DNA of 20,291 nucleotides from JBFHES01 sp041584015 (GCA_041584015.1 JBFHES010000047.1:1-20291); one strand, 5' to 3'. Counted from the first letter of the stretch, positions 8,637-16,734 are shown. A program made the numbers and translations. The notes: generated by a model from the sequence alone, not told the origin.

Positions 8637-9734
8637 TTATTTTTTAAAATACGAACGCACTGCAGCACAGATTGTCTTAACATCTTCTTCCTTCAAATCC
8701 GGATAACTTGGCAGATTCATTCCTCTCCAGCCAATGTCTTCAGAATTTTTCAGCATTTGATATTTCATGGAATACATTGGCATGGTATGAATTGGATAAA
8801 AAGTTGGTCGGGTTTCAATTTTATGTTCCTCTAAATGCTGACGCAACTCGTCACGCACTTCAGAGCTTTCAGTTAACACAGTAACCATCCAGTATGAATG
8901 CACACAATTCTCTTGCACCTTTTGGAAAGTTAATGGCAAATCCTTTAGATATTCCTTATACCAGTTTGCAATGTTATTCTTGTCAACAAGAATATTCTTT
9001 GCATTTTCTATTTGAGCAAGCCCAACAGCCGCCGACAAGTTTGTCATTCGGTAATTGTAGCCAATTACATCGTGCCAGTACTGACGCCACATAGCCAGGC
9101 CCTGCCCTTTGTAATGATGAGCACGGTCGAATAATGTTTTATCATTTGTAACTAGCATTCCTCCTTCTCCGGTAGTAATGGTCTTATTACCGAAAAAACT
9201 AAAAATGCCGATATCGCCGAAAGTACCCACATGCTGATTATTATAATAGCTACCAAAAGCTTCGGCACTATCTTCTACAATGAATAGATTATGCTTGTCA
9301 GCAATAGCCCTAAGCATATTCATATCAGACGGATGTCCATAAATATGAACCGGCATTATGGCTTTGGTTTTAGCTGTAATTTTTCGCTCAACATCTGCCG
9401 GATCAATCTGCCATGAATCAGACTCGCAATCGACAAATACAGGGGTTGCTCCTGTGTATGCAATGGCATTAGCCGATGCAATATACGTAAGCGTTGGAAC
9501 AATAACCTCATCGTCCGGTCCGATACCTAAGGCAAGCAATCCAAGATGCAAGGCTAGTGTACCATTACTCACAACTGTGGCGTATTTAACTCCAACAAAT
9601 TCCTTAAACTTGTTCTCAAAGTCACCAACGAATCGGCCTGTTTCAGTCAACCAATTGGTATCAATACATTCATTCAAATATTTTTTCTCGTTTCCTCGTA
9701 AGGACGGCATGTAAACTGGATATTGATATTTCAT
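8637..9734 (-). CDS. per: DegT/DnrJ/EryC1 aminotransferase, probable GDP-perosamine synthase
   Basis: A 365-residue PLP-dependent sugar aminotransferase. Landmarks are YMPSLRGNEKKYL (8-20), SNGTLALHL (56-64), PTLTYIASANAIAYTGATP (80-98), IVEDSAEAFG (152-161) with D155 facing the PLP ring nitrogen, and FFGNKTITTGEGG (180-192) with the Schiff-base lysine K184. KGQG, YWHDVIGYNYRMTN and HTMPMY follow. These stretches closely match what I remember of Vibrio cholerae RfbE and other GDP-perosamine synthases, which convert GDP-4-keto-6-deoxy-D-mannose and glutamate into GDP-D-perosamine. Retention of the lysine argues against the ColD-type 3-dehydratase, which has histidine there. The gmd gene in the same operon supplies exactly this keto-sugar, which supports the call. 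It lies between a GT4 gene (6-nt gap) and the acyltransferase gene (3-nt gap). A different 4-keto-sugar substrate remains possible. Confidence 0.87.
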   Translation of the reverse strand: MKYQYPVYMPSLRGNEKKYLNECIDTNWLTETGRFVGDFENKFKEFVGVKYATVVSNGTLALHLGLLALGIGPDDEVIVPTLTYIASANAIAYTGATPVFVDCESDSWQIDPADVERKITAKTKAIMPVHIYGHPSDMNMLRAIADKHNLFIVEDSAEAFGSYYNNQHVGTFGDIGIFSFFGNKTITTGEGGMLVTNDKTLFDRAHHYKGQGLAMWRQYWHDVIGYNYRMTNLSAAVGLAQIENAKNILVDKNNIANWYKEYLKDLPLTFQKVQENCVHSYWMVTVLTESSEVRDELRQHLEEHKIETRPTFYPIHTMPMYSMKYQMLKNSEDIGWRGMNLPSYPDLKEEDVKTICAAVRSYFKK

Positions 9735-9740
9735 GGCAAA

Positions 9741-10898
9741 TTATTTTGCTGATTTATTAAATGTTTCTTCTATAATTTTTTTAAGCTTTAAGCCAATTGA
9801 TTTCCAATTCAGGTGCTTGCTATATTCATCATATGACGATAAAGCTAATTGCTTATATTGCTCTTTATTTAAAGCGTATTCACGTATGTAATCTACATAC
9901 TCATCAATGGATGCTTCCAGAGAAAATGTTTTTCCGTTAACACCATCTTTAATAATGTATGGAATTCCTCCAACACTTGTTGAAATGCTTGGAACACCAA
10001 AAGAGTTTAACTCCGAGAACACAACAGGCGTGCAATCTGCCAACGATGGCAACAGTAAAAAATGCGCGTTACACATAATTGAATTTAATAATTCTCGACC
10101 TTCAGCACTTGCCTTACTTACAAAACCATATTCCTTTAACCAGGCTGGTTTTTCGCCTTCAATCTCGGCCTTGCATCCCACAATTAATAACTCGGCTTTC
10201 ACCCCTGCTTCGTTCAGTTGCTTCACAATTTCAAAGGCAATATTTCCTCCTTTACGCTCCCACCACAATCCAAGAAACAGAAGACTGATCGTCTCTTCCG
10301 AACGATTATCAATTATTGCCTCAACCTCATTACGATTATAATTAGAACTTACATTCGCTCCAAATGGCACCTCGTTCATTTTGCTCTTATCAGCCTTATA
10401 ATAGTCAATTGCAATTTTTGAAGCCCAGTCTGACGAGTAAATAACAGCAGCTGCATTTTGCAATGCGGCACTTTCCATTTGGTGAGCAAGGCGTAATGTG
10501 CGTTTACAATAATTACTGTATTCAGGATAGAAATCAACAACTCCGGCAAATGTAGTATCGGTATAAAACACAATTGGCACATTTGTTTTTAACAGAGCAA
10601 TAGGTACACTCGATGGACAAAAAATAATATCTGCCGGATGCTGATCCAAGTGCTTTTGAATTTGCCGTGCATAATCTCGAATTACCATCGGCTCGCGGTA
10701 GAGATCGAAATTCTTGTGCAGCACGCGTTTATAAAACCGGTCTATCAACTTTAATAAAAAATGATTTTTTACCGTAAGCGCATTACAATATTCGAGCTGC
10801 ACGCCCGCTTCACTTAACGCGTGTGCAATATAATAACCAAGTCCGGACCATTGCTTGACATCCTTGGCATCGTAATTTGTTACATAACTTACTTTCAT
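9741..10898 (-). CDS. GT4 family glycosyltransferase
   Basis: A 385-residue GT-B glycosyltransferase. The N-terminal domain starts MKVSYVTNYDAKDVKQWSG, with a glycine loop (SGLGYY, 18-23) and FYTDTTFAGV (111-120). The C-terminal domain has LFLGLWWERKGG (207-218), the donor-phosphate segment with R215 and K216, LLIVG (237-241), and ADCTPVVFSE (287-296). In the last motif the first glutamate of the usual E-x7-E is replaced by aspartate (D288, E296). GGIPYIIKDGVNG (310-322) is typical of GT4. There are no membrane segments. It follows the flippase gene after 10 nt and precedes the aminotransferase gene by 6 nt. Family call very sure; sugar transferred unknown. Confidence 0.92.
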   Translation of the reverse strand: MKVSYVTNYDAKDVKQWSGLGYYIAHALSEAGVQLEYCNALTVKNHFLLKLIDRFYKRVLHKNFDLYREPMVIRDYARQIQKHLDQHPADIIFCPSSVPIALLKTNVPIVFYTDTTFAGVVDFYPEYSNYCKRTLRLAHQMESAALQNAAAVIYSSDWASKIAIDYYKADKSKMNEVPFGANVSSNYNRNEVEAIIDNRSEETISLLFLGLWWERKGGNIAFEIVKQLNEAGVKAELLIVGCKAEIEGEKPAWLKEYGFVSKASAEGRELLNSIMCNAHFLLLPSLADCTPVVFSELNSFGVPSISTSVGGIPYIIKDGVNGKTFSLEASIDEYVDYIREYALNKEQYKQLALSSYDEYSKHLNWKSIGLKLKKIIEETFNKSAK

Positions 10899-10908
10899 TG
10901 ATCTCTAT

Positions 10909-12276
10909 TTATTTCGACCAGATACCTTTATCCTTTTTATTAATAATTAAATATGCTTGATACGGATTAATAATTACACCAGGAAAAAGTGTAATGCACG
11001 TACCAAGTATAACTCCGGCAGAACCCATACCCATGTTATCAGCTAAAAAGATGGAAAGAGGAATATTAAGCACGGCCAGAAAAATTGCTAAATAATATTG
11101 CAAAGTTATTTTGCCAGATCCGTTTATGAACTGCACAAATATTTCGTTCCAGGTAGATATTAATACATAAATACCCATGTAAATTGTTAAAACCATAGGC
11201 ACATGAATACTATCATCGTTTATCCAAATACGGTATGCCCAATCGGAGATTGCTATTAAACCAGCAACGCCAAGCACCAGCAGTAACCACAGTGTCTTTA
11301 GTTTACCAAGTACACCTTTTATCCAGTTAGTATCGTCCTTAGCAATTGCTTCTGTAAATGCCGACCAGAATGGTCTTAGAATTAAGGAAAACACCATGGC
11401 AGCAATTCCGGTATATCTTCTGGCCAAATCATAAGGTGTTACCTCTTCCGGCCCCAATACCTGAGTGATTATCATGTTATCAGTTGAAAAAATAATCAAC
11501 ACTGCTATTTGAATGATAAAAAAGCGAACACCCAAATTCAGCAAGTCTTTCATGTGTTTAAAATCGACATGCTTTATTGATGGCCTGTATCTTTTATAAT
11601 CATTTTTAAAAAAGTACACATTGGCGAATAACATAACTATTGCCGGTACTGCACTCAGCGTAATACCTAAATTAAGTAAAGAACCTTCAGTCGTTTTTGT
11701 TAGAATAATAATGATTAGTAAAATGATAAAATTGCCTATTGGATCAATGATGCCACCAATTGCGGGCCGTTGATCTGCAATTAAAATAATGCTGATCATC
11801 CCAAGAACCAATCGCATTACAAAAAACATGAACACGATTAATATCAGGTATTTTAGTGAATTGCCTAGTTCGGGCGACGATTTAAAAACCACCACCCAAT
11901 CGATGAATGGAAAGGCCACCAAAAACAGCAAAGCCAATCCACCAAAAATGATAGCAACACCAGCATATGCGGTGCTCACATAAGTTCTGGCCAAATCAAA
12001 TTTATTTGCAGCCAACGCTTCGGTAAATTTATTACGTAATCCATTTCCTAGACCAATATCAAAAAAGCCAAACCATGCAACAAATGCACTTAGGGTAGTC
12101 CATATACCATATTCTTCCGGCCCTACATACCCAATGGTTATGCGCACCAAATAGAAGGATATAAATATACTTACACCTCTAATGGCAAAAGACAGGAGGA
12201 TGTTTTGCTTGGCTTTAACACTTCTTGTCTCACCTCTTCCAATAAGGTCTAATATTTTTTTAAATGCCGTTCTCAT
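10909..12276 (-). CDS. wzx: Wzx-type lipid-linked oligosaccharide flippase
   Basis: A 455-residue polytopic membrane protein with roughly 12-14 hydrophobic segments and short loops, beginning with a basic cytoplasmic N-terminus and the segment NILLSFAIRGVSIFISFYLV. GPEEYGIWTTLSAFVAWFGFFDIGLGNGLRNKF (about 51-83) is the characteristic early signature of PST/MATE-like polysaccharide flippases. This protein would move the undecaprenyl-diphosphate-linked repeat unit across the inner membrane, upstream of Wzy. Its start codon overlaps the stop of fcl in ATGA (4 nt), which fixes the start and suggests translational coupling. No broken segment is seen. The family call is very sure; which glycan it carries is inferred from the operon. 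Confidence 0.92.
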   Translation of the reverse strand: MRTAFKKILDLIGRGETRSVKAKQNILLSFAIRGVSIFISFYLVRITIGYVGPEEYGIWTTLSAFVAWFGFFDIGLGNGLRNKFTEALAANKFDLARTYVSTAYAGVAIIFGGLALLFLVAFPFIDWVVVFKSSPELGNSLKYLILIVFMFFVMRLVLGMISIILIADQRPAIGGIIDPIGNFIILLIIIILTKTTEGSLLNLGITLSAVPAIVMLFANVYFFKNDYKRYRPSIKHVDFKHMKDLLNLGVRFFIIQIAVLIIFSTDNMIITQVLGPEEVTPYDLARRYTGIAAMVFSLILRPFWSAFTEAIAKDDTNWIKGVLGKLKTLWLLLVLGVAGLIAISDWAYRIWINDDSIHVPMVLTIYMGIYVLISTWNEIFVQFINGSGKITLQYYLAIFLAVLNIPLSIFLADNMGMGSAGVILGTCITLFPGVIINPYQAYLIINKKDKGIWSK

Positions 12277-13358
12277 TGTTTGTTGTAAGCTTCATAGACT
12301 TTTCTAATACCAACTTCAAGAGAAGTCTGGGCTTGCCATCCTAAATCTTTTAGTTTCGACACATCCAGCGTTTTAACCATTGTTCCGTCTGGTTTATTAA
12401 TATCCCAAAGTATGTCGCCTTTAAAACCAACAATTTCTTTAATTATTTCCGAAAGTTCCTTTATACTTAGGTCAACCCCTGAACCAAGATTAATATGAGT
12501 ATTCCTGATTTCTTCAGAACCATTTCCACTGAGCTCAACCAAATCTTTAAACTCGGTATTCTTCATTAAAAACAGGCAGGCGTCTGCCATATCTTCGGCA
12601 AATAAGAATTCACGTAAAGGTTGGCCTGTTCCCCAAAGAGTAATAGAAACTTTTCCCAGATGAAGATGAATACCATGCTTTGCTAATTCTTGAATAAGTG
12701 CAGACTCTTCGATTAGTTGTTCATCAGAATATTTATTTAAATCGGCAGCTATTGCCTGATAGTCTCCTTCGTCCAGGCACTTGCCCAAATGAATTTTACG
12801 AATCAATGCAGGAAGCACATGCGATGTTTCCAGATTAAAATTATCGTTGATGCCGTATAAATTGGTAGGCATAACAGCAATAAAGTTCGTTCCATATTGC
12901 ATGTTGTAACTCTCGCAGGTTTTCAATCCGGCAATTTTAGCAATCGCGTATGGCTCATTGCTATACTCAAGAAAAGAACTCAGCAATTCATTTTCACTTA
13001 TTGGAACCTTTGATTCCTTAGGATAAATACATGAACTGCCAAGAAATAGCAATTTTTCAACTCCGGATAAGTAGGATTGATGAATTACATTATTCTGAAT
13101 TTGCAAATTCTCATAAATAAAATCAGCGCGATAGGTTGAGTTAGCTAAAATGCCTCCTACTTTGGCAGCAGCAAGAATTACATACATTGGTTGCTCCAGA
13201 GTGAAGAATTCCTTTACCTTTTGCTGATCTTTTAAGTCTAGTTCATTTCTCGTTCGGGATACAATGTTGGTATACCCTCTTTGCTTTAGCAATTTATAAA
13301 TTGCACTGCCTACTAAACCATTATGTCCGGCTAAAAATATTTTAGAATCTTTCTTCAT
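12273..13358 (-). CDS. fcl: GDP-L-fucose synthase
   Basis: This short-chain-dehydrogenase-type epimerase/reductase turns GDP-4-keto-6-deoxy-D-mannose into GDP-L-fucose with NADPH. The nucleotide-binding GHNGLVG is at 11-17. The catalytic triad is readable: S108 in GSSCIYP (107-113) and Y137-x3-K141 in PYAIAKIAG. NNVIHQSYLSGVEKLLFLGSSC and MPTNLYG agree with Fcl/WcaG. At 361 residues it is longer than the ~320-residue Escherichia coli enzyme. The extra ~35-40 residues lie between KIH (188-190) and LWGTGQPLREFLF (241-253), in the substrate-domain region. From memory, longer Fcl versions occur in Bacteroidota, so I do not read this as damage. It follows gmd after 27 nt. A GGAG sits 8 nt upstream of its ATG, an unusual SD-like feature here. 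Confidence 0.95.
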   Translation of the reverse strand: MKKDSKIFLAGHNGLVGSAIYKLLKQRGYTNIVSRTRNELDLKDQQKVKEFFTLEQPMYVILAAAKVGGILANSTYRADFIYENLQIQNNVIHQSYLSGVEKLLFLGSSCIYPKESKVPISENELLSSFLEYSNEPYAIAKIAGLKTCESYNMQYGTNFIAVMPTNLYGINDNFNLETSHVLPALIRKIHLGKCLDEGDYQAIAADLNKYSDEQLIEESALIQELAKHGIHLHLGKVSITLWGTGQPLREFLFAEDMADACLFLMKNTEFKDLVELSGNGSEEIRNTHINLGSGVDLSIKELSEIIKEIVGFKGDILWDINKPDGTMVKTLDVSKLKDLGWQAQTSLEVGIRKVYEAYNKQ

Positions 13359-13385
13359 TCTGCAAGCTCCATTTCAATTGCTATC

Positions 13386-14501
13386 CTACTCAAAATAATT
13401 CATCACATTAAAGCCACCATCTTTCAGGTATTTATCTTTAATCATTAATTTCAAATCATTCTGAACCATATCTTTTACAAGTGCATCTAAGTCATATTCG
13501 GGCTCCCAGCCAAGCAATGTTCTTGCTTTTGTTGAGTCACCAATAAGTAACTCAACCTCCGTTGGACGGAAGTAATTGCTATCAACCTCCACAACCACAG
13601 AGCCAATTGGCAACTGATAATCCGGATTGAGGCATTTAGCAACAATACCTTTTTCGTCAATACCTTCACCTTTAAACTCAAGTTCAATACCCGCTTCAGC
13701 AAACGAAAGTCTGACAAACTCGCGCACCGATGTTGTAACTCCTGTAGCAATTACAAAATCTTCGGGCTTATCGTGCTGTAACATTAAATGCATTGCCTTG
13801 ATATAATCTTTGGCATGCCCCCAATCTCGTTGAGCAGAAAGATTACCCAGATAGATTTTATCTTGCAAGCCCAATGCTATTTTGGCTGTTGCACGCGTAA
13901 TCTTTCTGGTAACAAAGGTTTCACCTCTAATTGGCGATTCATGATTAAACAGAATGCCATTACAAGCAAACATATCGTAGGCTTCGCGATAATTAACTGT
14001 AATCCAAAATCCGTACATCTTAGCAACACCATAAGGACTGCGTGGATAAAACGGAGTTTTTTCTGATTGAGGAACTTCCTGAACCAATCCGTAAAGCTCA
14101 CTTGTTGAAGCTTGGTAGAACTTTGTTTTCTTGGTTAAACCGAGTAGTCTGATAGCTTCAAGAATACGCAAGGTACCTATACCATCAGCATTAGCTGTAT
14201 ATTCAGGTGTATCGAAACTAACCATTACATGACTCATTGCTGCCAAATTGTAGATCTCATCAGGCTGTGTTTCCTGAATAATTCTTATCAAGTTGGTAGA
14301 GTCAGTTAAATCACCATAATGCAATTTAAACTTTTGATTCTCTACGTGCGGATCCTGATAGATGTGATCGATACGATCGGTATTAAACATTGAACTTCTA
14401 CGTTTAATGCCATGTACCATATAGCCTTTTTTCAATAAATATTCGGCCAGATACGCACCATCCTGTCCGGTAATTCCGGTAATCAACGCTACTTTACTCA
14501 T
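13386..14501 (-). CDS. gmd: GDP-mannose 4,6-dehydratase
   Basis: This enzyme converts GDP-D-mannose to GDP-4-keto-6-deoxy-D-mannose, the precursor of GDP-L-fucose and GDP-D-perosamine. The 371-residue length is standard. The Rossmann motif GITGQDG is at 9-15, the NADP-binding GIKRRSS at 31-37, and HYGDLTDS at 61-68. The catalytic residues T133 and E135 lie in ASTSELYG, and Y157-x3-K161 in YPRSPYGVAK. NHESPIRGETFVTRKITRA and the C-terminal GWEPEYDLDALV region are also typical. It is the first gene of the twelve-gene minus-strand operon, with 325 bp of divergent intergenic DNA ahead of it. Its leader is A/T-rich without a Shine-Dalgarno sequence. Identification is essentially certain. Confidence 0.97.
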   Translation of the reverse strand: MSKVALITGITGQDGAYLAEYLLKKGYMVHGIKRRSSMFNTDRIDHIYQDPHVENQKFKLHYGDLTDSTNLIRIIQETQPDEIYNLAAMSHVMVSFDTPEYTANADGIGTLRILEAIRLLGLTKKTKFYQASTSELYGLVQEVPQSEKTPFYPRSPYGVAKMYGFWITVNYREAYDMFACNGILFNHESPIRGETFVTRKITRATAKIALGLQDKIYLGNLSAQRDWGHAKDYIKAMHLMLQHDKPEDFVIATGVTTSVREFVRLSFAEAGIELEFKGEGIDEKGIVAKCLNPDYQLPIGSVVVEVDSNYFRPTEVELLIGDSTKARTLLGWEPEYDLDALVKDMVQNDLKLMIKDKYLKDGGFNVMNYFE

Positions 14502-14826
14502 TCTTATATGATATTATAATTATACATTCCAATGCCTAATTAGATATTACCTTCAACGGGAAAGCTCCCATTAGGTTTCGATAATAGCCATTTCATTTCT
14601 CTAACAATTGGTAGTTGGTTTTAAACATACAGACATAATTGCATTGAACCTGCTAAATACCAACCATTAAAGACTGTACACTTTGTTAGAATTCCTTATT
14701 ATTTACATAAAAGTAAACATATCTGTAAAACAGCCGTAATAAAGCTGCAACTTTTATTTACAAGTTACAAACACATATAATGAACGTTGTTAGGAGAGTT
14801 TGATGTAAATTTGCCACAATTACTAA
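14502..14826. other. Divergent intergenic region between gmd operon and GT-B gene
   Basis: This 325-bp non-coding stretch separates the two divergent transcription units. On the plus strand it ends with a good -7 element (listed separately). For the minus-strand operon I find no exact TAnnTTTG. The best candidates are two copies of TATGTTTA on the minus strand (positions 14622-14629 and 14714-14721), each one base off consensus and without a convincing -33 partner. A short imperfect hairpin, GGGA-aagc-TCCC, lies near 14559-14570. A 5' leader of roughly 100-200 nt for gmd is therefore possible. I recognise no RNA gene, riboswitch or tandem repeat. Confidence 0.5.
14786..14813 (+). promoter_or_regulatory. 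Candidate Bacteroidota promoter for the 14827-16595 unit
   Basis: TAAATTTG at 14806-14813 matches the TAnnTTTG -7 consensus exactly. A GTTG at 14786-14789 could be the -33 element, with a 16-nt spacer that is somewhat short. Transcription would start near 14819-14821, only 6-8 nt before the ATG at 14827, so the mRNA would be almost leaderless. Confidence 0.5.
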
Positions 14827-15849
14827 ATGAATGATACGCGTAAAATATTATTAGCTGCTAACTGCCGTGTAGAGCAGGTTGTTATTGATGCAATGGAGCA
14901 GGCCTCCGGCTTAACGGTTGAATTAAATTATATCGACTCCATTGGATCAAAAAGTATTAATGCGATTAAAAGACACCTTTCCTATATAAAGATCGCTCAT
15001 CGTGTTTTTAAAAAATCAGAAGACTACCAGATTGTCGTTTTTTGGCAGCAGTTTATAGGCATCTATTATGCACTTATCTCGTTATTCTTAAGCTTTAAAA
15101 AGCCAAAAACTCCAATCGTAATTTTAACACTCATCTACATTAAGCGAGATGGCATTAAAGGCAACTTGCATAAATGGGTGTATAACAAAACTGTCAATAG
15201 CAGATTTGTAAAAGGCATCGTTTGTCATTCTTCAGAGGAGCTTAAATATTATAGCGAGCAGTTTAGTGCGGAAAACAAGCATAAATTCAATTTCCTACCA
15301 ATAGGTGAAGGCGTTGATAAGCCATCCGTTGTGAGCTCTTCAGGCAACTACTTTTTCGCTGGTGGCACCAGTAATCGTGACTACAAGGTTTTGGCAAAAG
15401 CATTTGCAGAATCGGATGATCACTTAAAAATTGCGTGTCAACCAAATGATGTTGCCGGAATTGACTTTACCAATAATGTAGAAGTGTTACATGGCATTTA
15501 TGGCGATGAGTTTCATGAACTAATGGCTGGAGCAAAAGCTATATTGATTACCTTAAACGACCCCAACGTATCGGCAGGGCAACTGGTGCTCTTAAATGCC
15601 ATGCGGCATAAAAAAGTATCAATCATCACAGATGGCAACGGCATGGCTGATTATGCCAACAAAGCCTATTGCTTAATGACCAAACCATATGATCCGATTG
15701 ATTTGAGAGAGCAAATTGACTTTGTAAATGCCAACCCTGAGCTAATAAAAGAAATGGGCAAAGCAGGAGAAGAATTTTACGAAAGCAACTACACTTATAA
15801 AAAATATGGTCTTAACATTGGAGATCTGATTAATAAAATTTTAATGTAA
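14827..15849 (+). CDS. GT-B fold glycosyltransferase (GT4-like)
   Basis: A 340-residue protein with a GT-B layout. The N-terminal half begins KILLAANCRVEQVVIDAM and contains VVFWQQFIGIYYALISLFLSF, a hydrophobic helix that may touch the membrane, followed by IVCHSSEELKYYS. The C-terminal half begins with YFFAGGTSNRDYKVLAKAF. Its GGTSNRDYK (179-187) is the equivalent of the donor-binding start of the second GT4 domain. It continues with VLHGIYGDEFHELMAGAKAILITL, and NVSAGQLVLLNAMRHKKVSIITD in the position of the E-x7-E loop, where the usual glutamates are missing. It is divergent from gmd and overlaps the next gene by 1 nt (TAATG). It probably contributes to the same surface glycan or another cell-envelope sugar. 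Fold and class are fairly sure; donor and acceptor are unknown. Confidence 0.72.
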   Translation: MNDTRKILLAANCRVEQVVIDAMEQASGLTVELNYIDSIGSKSINAIKRHLSYIKIAHRVFKKSEDYQIVVFWQQFIGIYYALISLFLSFKKPKTPIVILTLIYIKRDGIKGNLHKWVYNKTVNSRFVKGIVCHSSEELKYYSEQFSAENKHKFNFLPIGEGVDKPSVVSSSGNYFFAGGTSNRDYKVLAKAFAESDDHLKIACQPNDVAGIDFTNNVEVLHGIYGDEFHELMAGAKAILITLNDPNVSAGQLVLLNAMRHKKVSIITDGNGMADYANKAYCLMTKPYDPIDLREQIDFVNANPELIKEMGKAGEEFYESNYTYKKYGLNIGDLINKILM

Positions 15850-16595
15850 TGGCAGAGCGAATTCTTTTAATGACATCTACCATAAATCCGCGCAAAGGAG
15901 AACCATTGCTGCAACGCATCGACCCACAACTTAGGTTGAATGATTATAAAAAGGCATTAAAACACAACTTACAGTTTTTAGGTAAAGGCCTGGACAAGAT
16001 TGTTTTTGTAGATAATTCTGATGCCAATTTAAACGAACTACATGCACTGTGCGAAAATCACAAACAGGATGTAGAATTAGTTAGCTATTACGGTCTGGAT
16101 TACCCCATGGAGCATGGAAGAGGCTATGGAGAATTTAAGCTACTTGACTTTGCCATGAAAACATCTATACTAATCAGCAATGCGAGCGATGATGCACAAA
16201 TTCTAAAGATTACCGGACGGTATTTAATTTTAAACTTTGAACCAATTTTAACAAAGTTACCAACCGCAGATTTGTACTGTAATTATAGAAATTATCCAGT
16301 AAAATGGGCAGATATGTTTTTTACAGTTTGGCGTAAGTCATTCTATCAAAATCATCTTCGTGAAGTTTATCTCTTACTAAAGATGGATGAGAACGAAGTT
16401 GCTCCGGAAGTTACATTCCGAAATTATTTAGAAAGTTTACCCAATGATACTTTAATCCGAAGACGCTTCAATGTAATTCCTAAAATTGATGCTCCAAAGG
16501 GCATGAATAATCAAAATTATCGCAACTTCTTTAATCAGGCAAAATTCTATTCGCGGGTATTCATTAATCGTTTATTGCCTTGGCTCTGGATCTAA
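15849..16595 (+). CDS. Uncharacterised protein with GT-A-like features
   Basis: A 248-residue soluble protein that I cannot place in a named family. The first strand ILLMTSTINP (5-14) and IVFVDNSD (51-58) resemble the opening strands of a GT-A nucleotide-sugar domain. HGRGYGEFKLLDFAM (89-103) and ILKITGRYLILN (118-129) resemble the core where GT-A enzymes bind the nucleotide and metal, but there is no DxD. The C-terminal third is rich in aromatic and basic residues and ends PWLWI. Its start is fixed by the TAATG overlap with the preceding glycosyltransferase gene, and it is the last gene before the tRNA. Co-transcription with a glycosyltransferase suggests a role in glycan assembly, possibly as a glycosyltransferase of an undescribed family. 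That role is inference. Confidence 0.55.
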   Translation: MAERILLMTSTINPRKGEPLLQRIDPQLRLNDYKKALKHNLQFLGKGLDKIVFVDNSDANLNELHALCENHKQDVELVSYYGLDYPMEHGRGYGEFKLLDFAMKTSILISNASDDAQILKITGRYLILNFEPILTKLPTADLYCNYRNYPVKWADMFFTVWRKSFYQNHLREVYLLLKMDENEVAPEVTFRNYLESLPNDTLIRRRFNVIPKIDAPKGMNNQNYRNFFNQAKFYSRVFINRLLPWLWI

Positions 16596-16674
16596 TCAAA
16601 TATAAAGCATTATATTTCAACAACAAGCAAGATCCAAAACGAGCTATAGCTTTGAAAAGTAATCGATAAAAAAA

Positions 16675-16700
16675 GAAGAAATAAAATCCTTTATTTTTTT
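16675..16700 (+). terminator. Weak terminator-like A/T hairpin after the two-gene unit
   Basis: An A-rich arm (16675-16685) pairs with a T-rich arm (16690-16700) around the loop ATCC, giving an ~11-bp stem with two G-U pairs that ends in a run of seven T. Just upstream, AAATATAA/TTATATTT (16598-16605 and 16610-16617) forms another short A/T stem. Both lack G/C pairs, so the terminator call is tentative. Confidence 0.3.
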
Positions 16701-16734
16701 CACTTTTAGTAAGTGCATTTAAAAATAAATAATT

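Noticed and set aside
9358..10341. Plus-strand open frames of 118 and 144 codons (9358-9714 and 9907-10341)
   Set aside because: They lie wholly antisense to the aminotransferase and GT4 genes, which have full family motifs. Their translations show no recognisable domain or tight spacing to a neighbour.
14559..14570. Small GGGA/TCCC hairpin upstream of gmd as a riboswitch or attenuator
   Set aside because: A 4-bp stem without flanking conserved structure or a T tract does not support a regulatory RNA.
16642..16651. 10-bp palindrome AGCTATAGCT as an operator
   Set aside because: Too short and not positioned near any start or -33 element; palindromes of this size are expected by chance.
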